A stretch of 6,766 nt of DNA, from NCBI GenBank assembly GCA_030728235.1, contig JANRAA010000092.1, forward strand, positions 1-6,766, read 5' to 3'. Positions within the stretch are counted from its first letter, which is position 1; every line of letters begins with the position of its first letter. The notes beneath the pieces were generated by a model. It did not search any database, was not told where the DNA came from, and saw only the letters and a program-made list of their open reading frames with translations. Source of the stretch: Flavobacteriales bacterium (lineage in GTDB: Bacteria > Bacteroidota > Bacteroidia > Flavobacteriales_D > Sanyastnellaceae). Below are positions 6,525 to 6,766 of this stretch, one piece after another. Made by a program: the position numbers and the translations under genes.

Positions 6525-6766
6525 ATGGAAGCTCTTACGTTGACTCTGACGGCCCTAATTCCTTCAATTATTGTGTTTCTGGTGGCGATTTTCTTTTTCT
6601 GGAAGATGCGCGATGACCAAAAGGAATTTCAGCAACTGGTAGTTGGAGCTGAAGATCGTCGGCAAAGTTTACCTTTAAAGTTGAAGGCATACGAGCGTTT
6701 GATAATCATGTTAGAAAGAATAACACCTTCGGCCCTTGTAATGCGAATGAGTTCAAGAGGAATGAC
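6525..6766 (+). CDS. Conserved single-pass membrane protein, N-terminal part, cut by window edge
   Basis: ATG 6525 opens a frame that stays open to the right edge (80 codons plus two bases). Residues 4-24 (LTLTALIPSIIVFLVAIFFFW) form one transmembrane helix. After it comes a charged, probably cytoplasmic, helical part with DDQKEFQQ, then SLPLKLKAYERLIIMLERITPSALVMRM. The LPLKLKAYERL-x-x-x-LERI motif recurs, as I remember it, in a small Bacteroidota protein family of unknown function (possibly DUF7935; that number is uncertain). Its start is 51 bases from the start of the divergent FG-GAP gene, so the two share a very short control region. The end of the gene and its downstream partners are not visible. 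Confidence 0.75.
   Translation, partial: MEALTLTLTALIPSIIVFLVAIFFFWKMRDDQKEFQQLVVGAEDRRQSLPLKLKAYERLIIMLERITPSALVMRMSSRGM

Overview
The window comes from the chromosome of a Bacteroidota bacterium, most likely of the Flavobacteriales or a close relative. This rests on a large exported protein with a type IX secretion (T9SS) C-terminal sorting domain, the N-terminal half of a Bacteroidota-style S8 peptidase, a DUF6268-like beta-barrel candidate, start codons with little or no Shine-Dalgarno sequence, and a promoter box of the Bacteroidota TAnnTTTG type. No mobile element, CRISPR array, rRNA or tRNA was seen. Coding density is high, and the longest gap between genes is about 150 bases.

Layout. 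On the minus strand, positions 2127 down to 1 hold a tight three-gene operon: an exported MORN-repeat (YwqK-like) protein, a lipoprotein, and the start of an S8 serine peptidase that runs off the left edge. Both junctions are 4-base ATGA overlaps, which suggests translational coupling. Divergent from it is mdh, an LDH-like NAD-dependent malate dehydrogenase (2276-3217, plus strand), with a Bacteroidota-type promoter box upstream and a strong intrinsic terminator downstream. Next on the plus strand is a DUF6268-like exported protein (3325-4200). Converging on it is a 749-residue minus-strand FG-GAP/VCBS repeat protein (4224-6473) ending in a T9SS type A sorting domain. At the right edge a divergent gene begins at 6525: a small single-pass membrane protein of a conserved Bacteroidota family, truncated by the window.

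How the genes work together. Only mdh is a recognisable metabolic enzyme (TCA cycle); it sits alone between a promoter candidate and a terminator. Nearly everything else is aimed at the cell envelope: signal peptide plus repeats, lipoprotein, secreted protease, outer-membrane barrel and T9SS cargo. The three-gene operon is the most plausible functional unit, but its role cannot be read from sequence. I found no convincing evidence of a new biological system here. The best leads are the coupled MORN/lipoprotein/peptidase operon and the architecture of the FG-GAP protein, which has nine intact calcium-loop repeats, one decayed repeat in register and a cysteine-bearing insertion.
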